Shown piece after piece: positions 1 through 10,484 of a stretch of 64,000 nt of DNA. Position 1 is the first letter of the stretch. The number at the start of each line of letters is the position of its first letter. Source of the stretch: Alligator mississippiensis (lineage: Eukaryota > Chordata > Crocodylia > Alligatoridae); the NCBI RefSeq assembly GCF_030867095.1, contig NC_081826.1, positions 43,192,001 to 43,256,000 on the forward strand, given 5' to 3'. The translations under genes and the position numbers were made by a program. The notes beneath the pieces are model-generated. The model did not search any database, was not told where the DNA came from, and saw only the letters and a program-made list of their open reading frames with translations.

Positions 1-188
1 CCAGTGGGTATTGCAAATGTTAAATAAAGGATTCTTTGTGGTTACATTTAGACAGCTTGGCTGACCATTCCTAGGGATTGTGCGCTAAATTTTTTACAAT
101 AGCATAACTAGGGTGGAGAGACTGGGGCACCTGCCCTGGACACTGACTTGGGGGAAGAAGGTGTGTGGAAAAATGTCAGCTGTCACTG
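1..188. other. flank left of the first LTR element
   Basis: No gene, RNA or repeat family was recognised here. The last five bases before the element are part of its target-site duplication. Confidence 0.3.
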
Positions 189-193
189 CAGCC
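189..193. repeat. target-site duplication, left copy (CAGCC)
   Basis: CAGCC directly precedes the 5' LTR and the same five bases directly follow the 3' LTR at 3919-3923. This fixes both ends of the element. Confidence 0.85.
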
Positions 194-958
194 TGTCATA
201 ATTCAAGGGTATGATTTTGTGTGTGCTTCGGCACTGCAGAATTATTTCCCGCCACGAGGAGCTTTCTTTGCACGGTGCAATTCTCAGTTGCAAAGAGAAA
301 ACCCCAGTGCAAAGGAGTTCCCGCCATTCGCGTGCAAATTTGTGTCCCACTATTGGCCAGTTCTAAATTATTCCCACATGGTGGCTAGCGATTGGCTTGC
401 TAGCCGTATAAGAGGCTTGAGCGGTTTCCGCCCAAGTTGGAGATCTCCGAGAATCTCAGGAGGATCCTGAGAACCCCAATTCTGAGAATTCCGGGAGAAA
501 TCCGAGAGAATTCCGGCAAGGAGTCCATGATCACCTCGTGGACTTCTACGTAAATCTCGGACCGACTGGTAGCCTGATCAACTACTAAGACTCTCTCCCC
601 GTCGCCGCCTAATTCCTCGACGTACCTTTCCCTGCGCGCTTTCATTTCACGGAGCCTAGCAAACTTCGTGTGTGTGTGTGTGTGTGTGTATCCAGAGCTC
701 TGCCCGAGTTATTTCAAGGGGCTCGAGTTTTTCTGCGGGTCTTGTTCGTACGAGCTTTGTAACTGCAACTTAAGCAAAGTTTTCTCCTGCCTGCACCGCG
801 ACCATCTACGGTGTAAGTAAAATAATCTTTAATCAACCGCTACGCATCCGTGCCTAATTCTAGTCCGCCAGCCTGCATTCCCCGACCCGCGTGCCAGGGC
901 TGCTGGCCACAGCCCGCCGCGCGCCCCCGAAAGCCTCAGACCGCTCCTGGCCCACACA
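194..958 (+). repeat. 5' LTR
   Basis: 765 bp with TG...CA ends. It contains inverted CCAAT motifs (ATTGG near 351 and 391), a TATA box at 407-412 and a (GT)n run at about 668-690, which is longer than in the 3' LTR. It pairs with 3164-3918 over its full length. Confidence 0.92.
407..412 (+). promoter_or_regulatory. TATA box of 5' LTR
   Basis: TATAAG lies 16 bp downstream of an ATTGG box, as expected for a U3 promoter. The same arrangement recurs in the 3' LTR at 3377-3382. Transcription would start near 435. Confidence 0.6.
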
Positions 959-976
959 TGGCGACGAGGATGGGAT
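959..976 (+). promoter_or_regulatory. primer-binding site, tRNA-Ser(GCU) type
   Basis: TGGCGACGAGGATGGGAT abuts the 5' LTR. It is complementary to the 3' end of vertebrate tRNA-Ser(GCU) (acceptor stem plus CCA) at all 18 positions, as I recall that tRNA. An intact 18-nt match in an old insertion is strong structural evidence for a retroviral-type element. Confidence 0.85.
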
Positions 977-1635
977 CAGGGGAAGGCACGCTGGAGCTAG
1001 AATTAGTTAAGAACTGCCCTTGGCGCAGTGGAAAACTCCAAGTACAGAACTTTATGGAACTGGAGGCGCATATCGCTTACCACCAGGTGGGTGGAATGGG
1101 TGAGAGGTTTATCAGCGGACGCCTTTTGCTGAAGGGAGAAGAGGGAGCTTCCGAAGACAGAGCCCCAAGAGAGAGGGAAGTGTATCTTCACCCCGCGGCA
1201 TTCGGGTGTGTGATGAGTGATGAGCGGGTCCTGTTCAGGCCCCTCAACACTGTGTCCCTCGCCAGAGTCAACCTGGCAGGCGCAGTAAACCCGACCCTCA
1301 CCCGGGAGTGTGCCCGTTGCCTAAGATGTGCTCGGGAGAGTGAAGAACCGGTGCCGATCGACCGGTTCGCCCCCTTTATGCTGGCGTCTAGATTAAGGGG
1401 TCGCGAGCTTCCATCCGAGCTCCGCGAAGATCTGGAGACGGAGGAACGTGCCGCGGATGAGAGGGTGGCCCCACAATACGACAAGCGGGGAGTGCTAACT
1501 GCAACTTTTTGCACTGTAACCAATTTAATGCAGAAGAATTTAAGTTTGAAAGCCCAGCTGCGTATGGCCGTTCAAGCGGTCAAAGAAGCGGCTGGGAAAG
1601 AAAATCCTGAAACGCCACGCCAAGATGGCGCCTAG
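970..1635 (+). pseudogene. gag-like ORF, N-terminal part with myristoylation-type start
   Basis: This is an open frame of 221 codons. I prefer the ATG at 970 because it gives Met-Gly-Ser-Gly, a plausible N-myristoylation signal like that of many retroviral matrix proteins. The in-frame ATG at 958 overlaps the LTR end, and one at 850 lies inside the LTR. The product is charged, with one Cys-rich spot (CARCLRC, about residue 115) and a basic/acidic C-terminal third. It ends at TAG (1633-1635), but the same frame reopens and continues into the next ORF after one codon break. No named domain is recognised. The role as matrix is inferred from position after the primer site. Confidence 0.6.
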
Positions 1636-1650
1636 CAAGAGGGAGACCAC

Positions 1651-2268
1651 GTGGAAGAACCGGAAGAGAAGGGTGGAGCTTCGGAGAAACCCGCGAGAGT
1701 TCAGCCGGCGACCCCACCCACCGACGCAGCGTCGCTTCCGGCGACCACGCCTTCTTGCCAACGGAAGGGAGAATTGAGCGGAGGAGTGCATCCGCCCCTC
1801 CTGCCTGAAGCAATAACAGCAGCAATGACTCCCGAAGTAACAGATCAGCCTATAGCAATGACCAGCCGAGTTGCTACTACCTATTACGCTCGCACCAGAA
1901 CTGAATTACAGGAGTTGTGTAGAGAATCAAGAATCCAACCTGAAGAAACTCTAGCTGTATGGTTGGGACATTTGGTCGTGGAACTTGGATCCGACCTGCT
2001 GAACCAGGAAGAAGCAAGCTTCTTGGTCAGACAAGCTTCGTGGAGTACAGGACATGTCACTGACATCGACATGGTGGCGTTTAACATTCACTGGCCTATT
2101 CCACTGACAGCGCTTGTTGCAGGACTGATCGGTCAAAAGGCCCACGCATGGCATGACGGACGGCCAGAACATACCGGCGCAGAGCAACTCATGCTAGCAA
2201 TGATCAGAGTCTCGTACTGTGCCTGGAACCCCAGAGCATGTGCGCTGGGACTGACATCACTCCAGTAA
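1651..2268 (+). pseudogene. gag-like ORF, probable capsid region
   Basis: This lies in the same frame as the preceding ORF, separated by a single amber codon, so the two probably formed one gag. The first ~70 residues are proline/threonine-rich. The rest is helical and hydrophobic, with AVWLGHLVVELGSDLL about residue 105 and a Trp-rich stretch after it. The spacing and the proline-rich linker fit a retroviral MA-linker-CA layout. No CCHC zinc knuckle or protease follows. TAA at 2266-2268 ends it. The capsid call is inferred from layout, with no close match recognised. Confidence 0.5.
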
Positions 2269-2473
2269 ATCAGACCATGGCCTCACTGTCATCTACGAGA
2301 TCCTGGAACCGTTCCAGTGACCGTTCACAGCATAGATAGTTGTCTTGAGGTTTATGGACGAAATAACATCGCTATCCTCCGGATTCTGCTTAACCCAATG
2401 GTGAACCAACCCGTGAGTAACCTCCTTCGTCAGTTGTCATGACTGCGTATCCTGATGGAGCCAAGATTATCTA

Positions 2474-2719
2474 GTGATTGGGAACGTCAACACCCGACCG
2501 AGGCTCAAGGCGCAAGATATCGTGAATCTGATCTTCCATCATTGCCACAGAGAACACCAGAGGAGCGATACGTTTGGATTTCTCCTACAGCGTTCTGGAC
2601 TCAATAAGCGGCAACTTCGGATTTTAGGGGATGCAGGCCAATGGCAACTGGCCTATGAATTAGGTTTTCATTATCTGGAAGAACTAGACGACGGCTCCTC
2701 GACGATTTCATCCAGTTGA
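2474..2719 (+). CDS. small unrecognised ORF in LTR element
   Basis: 81 codons, with no domain recognised. The product is moderately basic in the middle and acidic at the end (EELDD). It lies in a different frame from gag and follows a ~200-bp stretch without an open frame. It could be a decayed remnant of the 3' part of gag or simple chance. No ribosome-entry or splice signal was identified before it. Confidence 0.25.
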   Translation: MIGNVNTRPRLKAQDIVNLIFHHCHREHQRSDTFGFLLQRSGLNKRQLRILGDAGQWQLAYELGFHYLEELDDGSSTISSS

Positions 2720-2869
2720 GTGTGCAAGAGAGGGTAGTTCGAAGTAGCAAACACCTGTATTATATGTTTTAAAAATGATAGTGTGGTTCCATGGAAATTT
2801 TGTAAATATTTTGATATACGTTAACTTATCTTCTGAGAGTTTTGTTCACAGATCCGGAATTCAAAGTGC

Positions 2870-3136
2870 ATGGCGAAGAGAAGCCCCAAGAAGGATAACA
2901 TCATCGGCAGAAGTGAGGGCTTGACGTGCGACTTCGCCATGACGCCCACTGAAGCCCTGATCATGCAGTTCTTTGTTATGAATCTAATTATGTGTACATG
3001 TATTTGTGCTGGTTATTATTTGATTCGATCCCTGGAGGACGAACTTTTTACGTTAGTTAATTTTATGTTTACCCGTTTAGTTCAACGACCCGTGGTAAGA
3101 GCTCTCGATGACCCGAGTAACGAGTGTATGGCATAA
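2870..3136 (+). CDS. small ORF with hydrophobic segment, unrecognised
   Basis: 88 codons. A basic N-terminus (MAKRSPKKD) is followed by a membrane-like segment around residues 32-50 (FFVMNLIMCTCICAGYYLI) and a short tail. Upstream, an A+T-rich stretch ends in TTTTGTTCACAG at about 2840-2851, which would serve as a splice acceptor. A spliced subgenomic message is therefore possible, as for env or accessory genes. It resembles the anchor of an envelope protein only in general character; no fusion peptide or CX6CC motif is visible. It could also be captured host sequence. Confidence 0.35.
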   Translation: MAKRSPKKDNIIGRSEGLTCDFAMTPTEALIMQFFVMNLIMCTCICAGYYLIRSLEDELFTLVNFMFTRLVQRPVVRALDDPSNECMA

Positions 3137-3154
3137 TTCAGCTGTGCCTTCAGC

Positions 3155-3163
3155 AAGGGGGGA
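3155..3163 (+). promoter_or_regulatory. polypurine tract
   Basis: AAGGGGGGA lies directly before the 3' LTR, the expected plus-strand primer site. Confidence 0.8.
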
Positions 3164-3918
3164 TGTCATAACCCAAGGGTATGATTTTGTGTGTGCTTCG
3201 GCACTGCAGAATTATTTCCCGCCACGAGGAGCTTTCTTTGCACAGTGCAATTCTCAGTTGCAAAGAGAAAACCCCAGTGCAAAGGAGTTCCCACCATTCG
3301 CATGCAAATTTGTGTCCCACTATTGGCCAGTTCTAAATTATTCCCACGTGGCGGCTAGTGATTGGCTTGCTAGCCGTATAAGAGGCTTGAGCGGTTTCCG
3401 CCCAAGTTGGAGATCTCCGAGAATCTCAGGAGGATCCTGAGAACCCTGATTCCGAGAATTCCGGGAGAAATCCGAGAGAATTCCGGCAAGGAGTCCATGA
3501 TCACCTCGTGGACTTCTACGTAAATCTCGGACCGACTGGTAGCCTGATCAACTACTAAGAATCTCTCCCCGTCGCCGCCTAATCCCTCGACGTACCCTTT
3601 CCTGCGCGCTTTCGTTCCACGGAGCCTAGCAAACTTCGTGTGTGTGTGTATCCAGAGCTCTGCCCGAGTTATTTCACGAGGCTCGAGTTTTTCTACAGGT
3701 CTTGTTCGTACAAGTTTTGTAACTACAACTTAAGCAAAGTTTTCTCCTGCCTGCACCGCGACCATCTACGGTGTAAGTAAAATAATCTTTAATCAACTGC
3801 TACGCGCCTGTGCCTAATTCTAGTCCGCCGGCCTGCATTCCCCGACCCACGTGCCAGGGTTGCTGGCCACAGCCCGCCGCGTGCCCCCGAAAGCCTCGGA
3901 CTGCTCCCGGCCCACACA
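3164..3918 (+). repeat. 3' LTR
   Basis: 755 bp, paired with 194-958. It has a TATA box at 3377-3382 and a shorter (GT)n run. Differences from the 5' LTR are mainly transitions. Confidence 0.92.
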
Positions 3919-3923
3919 CAGCC
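3919..3923. repeat. target-site duplication, right copy (CAGCC)
   Basis: An exact match to 189-193, directly after the terminal CA of the 3' LTR. Confidence 0.85.
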
Positions 3924-4385
3924 AAGCAGTGACACTGGTGGCATGACAGCAACTGGAAGCTGCTGTTTCCCCCATGTGTCTTGCTGGTCCAGGCACCCAG
4001 CTGTTTCACTATGCCTCTGCAATTTAATACAATTTAATAATATTCAGAACCCGGGAGGGAACACTACTGACTTGACTTCTAAAATCCTCATGGCTCAATT
4101 ATCCACTTTTTTGGTACATATCTTTAAAATCAAGAGACATTTTTGCATTACTATTTAATAATCCTAAAAATGATTTTTAAAGATTAAGCTTTCCTTCCAG
4201 ATGTGTTTTGTGGGTTGCTTCTGCAATACCTGCATTTTTCTTGAAGGACTGCATATTAACTTCTGTTCTGAATCAATTTGCCATGAAACACTAAACAAAT
4301 GCCACTACCATTCCTTAGACAAGCCAAATATAATATAGACCTTATATCAAAATCTTTCTTAACCATGCAGTTTGTCCAGTAAAAC

Positions 4386-4880
4386 AGTGCTTTTCAACTG
4401 GTGGCCTGCAGGTCACATGCAGCTCATGAGGGATTAAATTGCAGCCCTCGAGCTCCCATCCTACAGCCACTCCCTCATTGCTCCAGATGCAAAAGTAGTT
4501 GGAGGCTCTGGGCTTTCCCTCCCTCTGGCTTTTGGTGTCTGCCCCCTTCCCTCAGGAGGCAGAGAGTGTAATGCAGCGTGGCCTGGGGAGCTGAAGATGA
4601 GCTTGGAGCAAGCTCACAGTTCAGCAACAATGCTGGAGGAGCAGGAGTTAGGCACACTGTACAGCAGTGGGGGTAGGGGGCAAGAATGCATGGCACAGCA
4701 GTGGGGGGAGAGAGGGGAGAGCAGGGGAGCTGAGCCGATTTAATACAGCATGTGGTGGGAGGCATCCATATAGTATGCAGCCCAGATGGCCTGTAGCTCA
4801 CTTTGGTGTGGCCCACAGGTGAGCATTCCCTTCTAGTATAGCCTCTGGGGCATTCAGCCCCCAAAAGCTTACAAGTTGGA
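4386..4880. repeat. interspersed repeat, probably hAT-related
   Basis: It starts CAGTGCTTTTCAACTGG and, on the other strand, reads CTGTCCAACTTGTAAG at its right end. Both are like the ends of hAT-derived repeats, with 'wording' such as GGCCTGCAGGTCACATG that recurs in related repeats. The terminal inverted repeat is poor, so the family is uncertain. Confidence 0.35.
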
Positions 4881-4889
4881 CAGCCCTAC

Positions 4890-7800
4890 AATAAAGATAT
4901 TGCATATAAAAATCCTTGCATATTTCCTGGACCTTCACAGCTATAGTGTCACTCCAACATTACCAAAACTTTAGTAAACTCCCATGTTCTGATTAATGGA
5001 ATAGAAAGAACAGAACATATCAGTGTCCTGAGAAAAAAATCATACAATCTCCCATTTAAAATTCAGGTCTGTCCTGGTAAAGCAGGGATATACAAACACA
5101 AATCTCAGGTGTTAAAAAAATGCATTTGGAATTAAGATACAATAGCTATAATAAGCCTTAAGCCTCATTAGTACATTTATACCAAGCATCTTACTTTTTG
5201 GCAAAACTCAGCATGGTAGTGTGATTTCATTTCTATAACCATAATAGCTTAGCATTCCATATCTTATGTCTTTCTATTAAATTAAGAATACCATGATGTG
5301 AAATTCCTGTTCAAGTATTATTTACAATACACTCATATTACTCTGCTGCCAGCAACTAGCAATGACTACATACTGCTTTAAGTTATTTCCGGGACAATAA
5401 CTATTGGAATCGTGCATGAAGGTGGGTAAGTGGAATCCTAAGGACAAACATATCATTGCCATCAGTCCATCCAATGTGGATTTATATATAAAGTGGTTCT
5501 TAAAATTAATGCAGTCATTTACGCTTTCACTCAAACACTGTCCAGCCAGCCCAGAGCTTATTCTACAGCCTTTATTTTATGATGTTACATACTAGTTAGG
5601 AGCAGTTGCTGTTTATGTAACAGTAGGTATTAATGCCAGCCCTATGATTTTATTACTGTCTACTGAAGCCTCATTAATTTTCAGACAATAAGCAGGGTTA
5701 TGTCATGCCATTACTTAAAGAGGAGACTACCAAAAATGAGTCCCTGGTGCTGAGGAGTGTTAAATACTCTAGTGACGGAAAACTTACAAAGCAAGCCTGA
5801 AATATGAAAACTGTGACCAAGCTTCCCTTCCGTTAAGGACCAAATTTCAAGGACAAAGACTCAAGTTCCACATTCACAGAGAGCATAAATATGTTCCTAC
5901 ATCCTTGTGTACTGCAATTATACATGCCAATTAAGTATCTGTACATGCAAATGATCAATTAGCCAACTGCCCATTTATTCAAGTGCATTTAAACTAAATA
6001 ATTTCTTATTGTAAAGATACAACCATGAACCTCAGGCTTCCAGTTCTGTAAGTGTATAACTAGCCTTCCATCTAGAAACACAATAAAGTAAATCCTAAAC
6101 TCACATGCAGAATAAGTTTAAAATATCACAAATGGGGACACATTAATACCAGCTAATTTTACAGGTTCTGTGGCAAAACAGTTCCACAATGCCTTTAAGA
6201 TGACAGATCGAAATACAGACGTCACATACGCATACTGAGTTCTTCTCAGAGCCCAAGATTTGAAACTGATCTTAGGTGACTTTCCACTGTTGTAGCCATG
6301 ACAATTCAGAGCTTTGAAGAGACAGCTTCAAGACCATCTATTTAAAAATGCCATTGAGGATAAAAAAAAAAAAAAAAAAAATGCTGTAAGGATTTTCTTC
6401 TCTCCTGTTATTTTTAAATTCAGTTTGGCAGAAAAAATATTTAGATAAACAGAACTTGTTACACCCTATGCAACACTCTTCTACTAGATAAAGGTTCAAG
6501 TTTTCTTCCTATAAACTTTTTTTTTCTATTTTTCTGGGAGACTACAATTTTACCAGATGGCTACTGCCTGTAGGTGGTAAAAGCAGGTCTTGTATGCCCA
6601 TAATTCTTTACAAGCAGGCTCTTCCAAAGATTTATACATGCAGGATAACCCAATAACCTTAATCCTGAGACTTCCTATTCAATCTAATGAACTGTGGCTA
6701 CTAAAGTGGTTTAGGCTGATCAAAACTTCCTCTGTCAACACCCGAGTTTGAAGGCATGATTATAGTGGTATTTACATATGGTCTGAACCGGTCTGGTTCT
6801 GGGAAGAAGAAAAAAGCATGTTACGTAGGACCTTTGATCTGGTTATCCTGTTCAGGTTTCCAATTTTGGAATTAAGATCTTCTTACCTTGTTCTAAAACC
6901 TCACATTGGAAGAGAAAGGGAGCATTTTGGCACATTTAGAGAAAGAATCCAAAGAATCCAACTTCAAATCACAGCCTGTGACATATACATATAGTGCTTG
7001 ATGCTGGTACTCTACAGATCACCGAATTGTGTCAGAAAGAGCAAAACAGGAGCTCCCAAGCATCACTTTAACATATACTCTAACCTGTTCTTTCTTAAAT
7101 GTAAGCTTGCAAAAATAGTCTTTAAAAAAAAAAAAAAAAGGCTTATTTCTGATGAGTCCAAAATACTCAGTCCTTACTATATTTTAACTATCAGACACTT
7201 CACTCACAAGTACAGAGGTGGTTAATCATGTTAAGTCTGAAGACAAGCAGAAGATAGAGCAGGGTGCCACCTAGGAGACTAAATAACTGGTTCAGAAGCT
7301 TGAACTTTCATAGGCAACAACCTGCTTTGTCAGATCCTAGGAATGGAGTTTCAATTCATGATCTGCAAATAGATTGTCTTTTCCCCATCCCGGTTATATT
7401 CTCTGTGTTCTGTTGTCTGCTTTGGTTGTTTTGGGATTTTTTGGGGGGGTGGGGGTGAGGGGGATTCTCTCTCTTTTTTTTTGGTAGAGGATACCACAAG
7501 AATGTCCTGATGTCCTGATCCATGATGAAGGCTGCTAGGTGCTACACCAATATAGATTATAATTATTAATCATAGACTGGCTTCAATTACTCATTACATA
7601 CTTTGCTCTTACAACTGATTTCATTAATTTTACTGAACAAAACCTGTACTTTAAGGATTATCATATGCTGGAAGTATATTACAATAAAAACCAAAGCAAA
7701 ATAGATAAATGAAGCAAATGTTTATTCATTTTCCCATCTAAAGTCCAAAGGCAAATTGCTTTAAAAAATATAACATATGAAAAAAATTAAAGGAAAAAAA

Positions 7801-8700
7801 TTAAATCTGAAGAAAAACATGCCACATTCAAAAGCTTGGCTAAAGCTATCCCAACAACGCAGCTGGTCTAAGATATCACCCATAAAAATTTTTGCCACTT
7901 GTATATTTCCTGGCCCATCACAACTACATGATTCCGATACTAAAAAAAAAAAAATCTTTATTTTTTTGGAAAAGTATAAAAGCAGATATCTTGATGGTGT
8001 AACAGCATCTGTGAAGAACATTTATTTTCATTTGCAACTCTGCATAATAGTTGACAATTAGCAGAAGTTTTCCCAAATAGGACTGTGTAAATGACCTTGT
8101 CCTATTTAATTATTGAATTTCTTTCTCCCTGAGGCTCCTGTCATGTCAATATATTATCAGCACACAGAATGTGATAGAAAGAACATTAAGGGTATCACAC
8201 ATTACAGATCACAGCTGTGCAAATAATTTTGTAAAATATTGTTTCAGCTTTCATTACAACCAAACACGCACATTAATGCAAAATGTGGCTTTTCAACCTT
8301 CTATCTAGATTGACAAGAAATTTTAGACTTGATTTTAGACCACCTGTTTCAAGTAGTTTCAGAAATACACAGTAATATTTATGCTGTGGCAAATGGCATT
8401 CCTCAGCTGAGCTGAATGTTTGTATAAAGAACAATCCCTAGCTGAAGCTATCCCCCCTCCCCATACACACCATTGCCTGGTGTTAATAGGCAACATAGTC
8501 TGACGTGTACTTCAGTAGGTTTGCATTTGGTTGTTACTTTCATATCATGTCATATTTAATTTGAGGTGGAACCGTAAACACGTGACCCTGGACAAAAACC
8601 ATCAACATCTGTGAAAGCTCTAGCCAAAGAGCGCACCCCCTCCGCCCCACGCTTCCAATTTCTAGTGAAGTAATTTAAAAAGTGTAGTCTCCCCTCTACC
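4890..8700. other. A+T-rich non-coding stretch
   Basis: No convincing exon. It holds homopolymer A runs (about 6361-6380 and 7124-7139) and one short L3-like repeat fragment. It may be intron of the gene that starts at 9437. Confidence 0.4.
7500..7572 (+). repeat. fragment of old L3/CR1-like 3' end
   Basis: Bases around CTGATCCATGAT...GCTGCTAGGTGCTAC, followed by an A/T-rich tail, match the pattern of the widespread 'ggtcctggtccatgact...ctaggtgctacc' repeat end. Similar fragments occur at 42535-42620 and 61130-61260. Confidence 0.35.
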
Positions 8701-8739
8701 GGCCTCAGCTAACTCTGCTGCGAGAGGCAAGACTGAGGG

Positions 8740-9055
8740 CTGAATGGAGCTGGACCAGCCCCAACTCGATCATCCAAGCCAGGCCAAGGGGCTTAAACAC
8801 CTTCAGGGATGGAGACTCCACAACTCCTCTGGGTAACTTATTCTGGTGCTTTACTACCCTCCTAGTCGGAAAGTTTTCCCTGATCCCTAACCTAAACTTC
8901 CCTGGCTGCAACTTGAGACCACCGCCCCGGGGCCTGTCATCTGCCACCAGACCGGCTCCATCCTTTGTAACGCCCCGCAGGTAGCTGAAGGCTGCTATCA
9001 GACCCCCTCCGTCTTCTCCTCAGGCACAGCCAGCCCAGGTCCCTCGGCCCCTCCG
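8740..9055 (-). mobile_element. CR1 LINE 3' fragment, antisense
   Basis: The reversed CR1 end-of-ORF2 signature is visible: CTTCAGGGATGGAGACTCC, then the 'cttccctggctgcaacttgagacc' and 'ctgaaggctgctatcagacc' blocks. It abuts the CpG island. A close relative lies at 10040-10290. Confidence 0.75.
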
Positions 9056-9700
9056 CACCCCGGGCCCGGCGGCGGCGGCCCAGGCTCCTTCCCTTACCTG
9101 TCCCGCCGCGGCGGCGGACCCGCACCAGCACCTCGGCGCTGCCGCCCGGCGGGAGCTCGCGGGTGAGGTGGAGGCGGCCCGAGCCGCGCTCCACGCCCAG
9201 GGCCGAGGCGGGCGCCGCCACCTCGAACCAGGCGCCGGCGTCGCGGTAGCGGGTGTCGGGCACGGTGAACACGGCGTCGCCGCGCCGCGCCCCGGCCCGC
9301 GCCCGCGCCGTGTAGGACACCCGCCCGCCGCCGCCCGCCAGCAGCGCCCGCTCCGCCGCCCCGCGCAGCTGCACCAGCACCAGCGCCGAAGTCAGCGCCA
9401 GCAGCCGCCGGGCGCGGGAGCAGCGCGGCCGCCCCATCCCTGTCCCGGTCCCGGTCCCCGTCCCCGTCCCCGCGCAGCGCCCGGCCGGCCAACCAGCCAG
9501 CGCCGGCTGACAGCGCCTCTCTGCGCGCTCGGCTCCACGTGCGGCCTCGGCCCAGCTGCCCAATCAGTGCTCGGGGCGGGGCCCCTGGCCACGCCCACCG
9601 CAGGCCACGCCTCCAAAGCGCGTGCAGGCGGGCACAGCCCAGCCCGGCGGTCCTCGGGCAGGAGGGGCGGCGGGACCTGGTGCTCCGGGTGGCAAGCCCT
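9056..9700. promoter_or_regulatory. CpG island / probable promoter
   Basis: A very G+C- and CpG-rich block in an otherwise A+T-rich window. It includes a short tandem of GGGACC/GGGGAC-type hexamers at about 9440-9475. Repeats stop at both of its edges. It contains the only exon-like signal of this region (9098-9437, minus strand) and so probably the transcription start of that gene. A divergent start is also possible. Confidence 0.7.
9098..9437 (-). CDS. first coding exon of an unidentified secreted/membrane protein gene
   Basis: On the minus strand ATG at 9437-9435 opens a frame of 113 codons plus one base, ending at 9098 in the consensus donor CAG|GTAAG. The first ~30 residues form a signal peptide: a basic start (MGRPRCSRARR) and a hydrophobic core (LLALTSALVLVQL). 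The rest looks like a beta-rich extracellular domain, with FTVPDTRY, AWFEVAAPAS and GVERGSGRLHLTREL. The last phrase is loosely like the end of a cadherin-type repeat. An in-frame ATG at 9563 would place a Gly-Thr repeat in front, encoded by the hexamer tandem, and hide the signal peptide, so 9437 is preferred. The gene would run leftwards, but no further exon was found in the window. In mammals INTS8 lies downstream of DPY19L4; this exon does not look like INTS8. Confidence 0.5.
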
Positions 9701-10039
9701 GCTGTGTTGTCCAGGGGCAGCTGCAGAGGAAAGTCCCCGGAACAGCAATGGTCTGCGGGAGAGGAGAGGAGCTGCCCTAGCAAGGGGCGCATTGGTGCAG
9801 AAGGAGGGAAGGTCCAGAGAAGGGCGGCAAGGCCGAGCAGGGGTGCGGAGGGCAGAGGGATGCAGGGAGAAACCTCTGCAGTTGTAGAAAAGAGGCTCGA
9901 GGGCGCACACGGGGAGAACTTACAAAATCCTAAAGGGAAAAAAGAAAGGCAGGAGGGATTTATTTACTGTCCCTCGAGACAAGAACGATGGGCCCGGCAA
10001 GGAGAGCAGCAGGTAATGCCTTCCACAAGAGGATTTTTG
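9701..10039. other. purine-rich stretch, no gene
   Basis: G+A-rich sequence between the CpG island and the next CR1 copy. The open frames here are long only because the base composition is skewed. Confidence 0.3.
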
Positions 10040-10290
10040 GTTGTAGCTGTGTTGGACTAAGGACCCTCCTAGTAAGAAAGTTTTCCCTGATCTCTAAGCT
10101 AAACTTCCCTTGCTGCAGCTTGAGACCACGGCTCCTTGTTCTGTCATCTGCTACCACTAAGAACAGTCCAGCTCCATCCTTTGCAGCTTTCAGCTACCTG
10201 CAGGGGGTTGCTATTAGATCCCTCCTTAGCCTTCTCTTCAGCCTACACGAGCCCAGGTCCCTCGGCCTCTCTGCAGGACATCTGCTCTGC
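10040..10290 (-). mobile_element. CR1 LINE 3' fragment, antisense
   Basis: The same reversed CR1 blocks as in 8840-9055 (TTTTCCCTGATCTCTAAG, 'gctgcagcttgagacc', 'ggttgctattagatcc'), with a start resembling TTGGTTGTAGCTGTGTTGG, a motif shared with the repeat near 56570. Confidence 0.7.
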
Positions 10291-10484
10291 ATCCCTCACC
10301 ACTTTCCGCACTCTGGGCTGGACAGTGATGCCTGCGCTGGGCCAATGGTGCAGCCGGAAGGGCACAGGCGAGCCACACGGCCCTGTGGGAGAAGCCAGCA
10401 GGGCAGAGTGGAGCTCAAGAAGCAGCAGAGCAAAGGCTGACAGGCCCTTCCCACCCCCTGCTCATCAGCTGCACCAGCTTCTTT

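Larger units (their letters stand above)
194..3918 (+). mobile_element. non-autonomous LTR retroelement / endogenous retrovirus without pol
   Basis: The element is structurally complete. It has two LTRs starting TGTCATAA and ending CCCACACA, a primer-binding site immediately after the 5' LTR, a polypurine tract immediately before the 3' LTR, and a 5-bp target duplication (CAGCC) on both sides. The internal part is only ~2.2 kb. It holds a myristoylation-type ORF and a gag-like ORF in the same frame, then two small unrecognised ORFs. I find no protease, reverse transcriptase or integrase motifs, so any movement would need enzymes from another element. The two LTRs differ at about 34 of ~750 aligned positions by my manual count, many of them CpG transitions, so the insertion is not recent. 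Use of tRNA-Ser recalls ERV-S type retroviruses, but the class is not proven. Confidence 0.9.

Noticed and set aside
9168-9887. Long plus-strand frame of 239 codons in the CpG island
   Set aside because: It is a G+C-composition shadow with Ala/Arg/Pro/Gly-rich content and no domain. The minus strand has a signal peptide and a donor.
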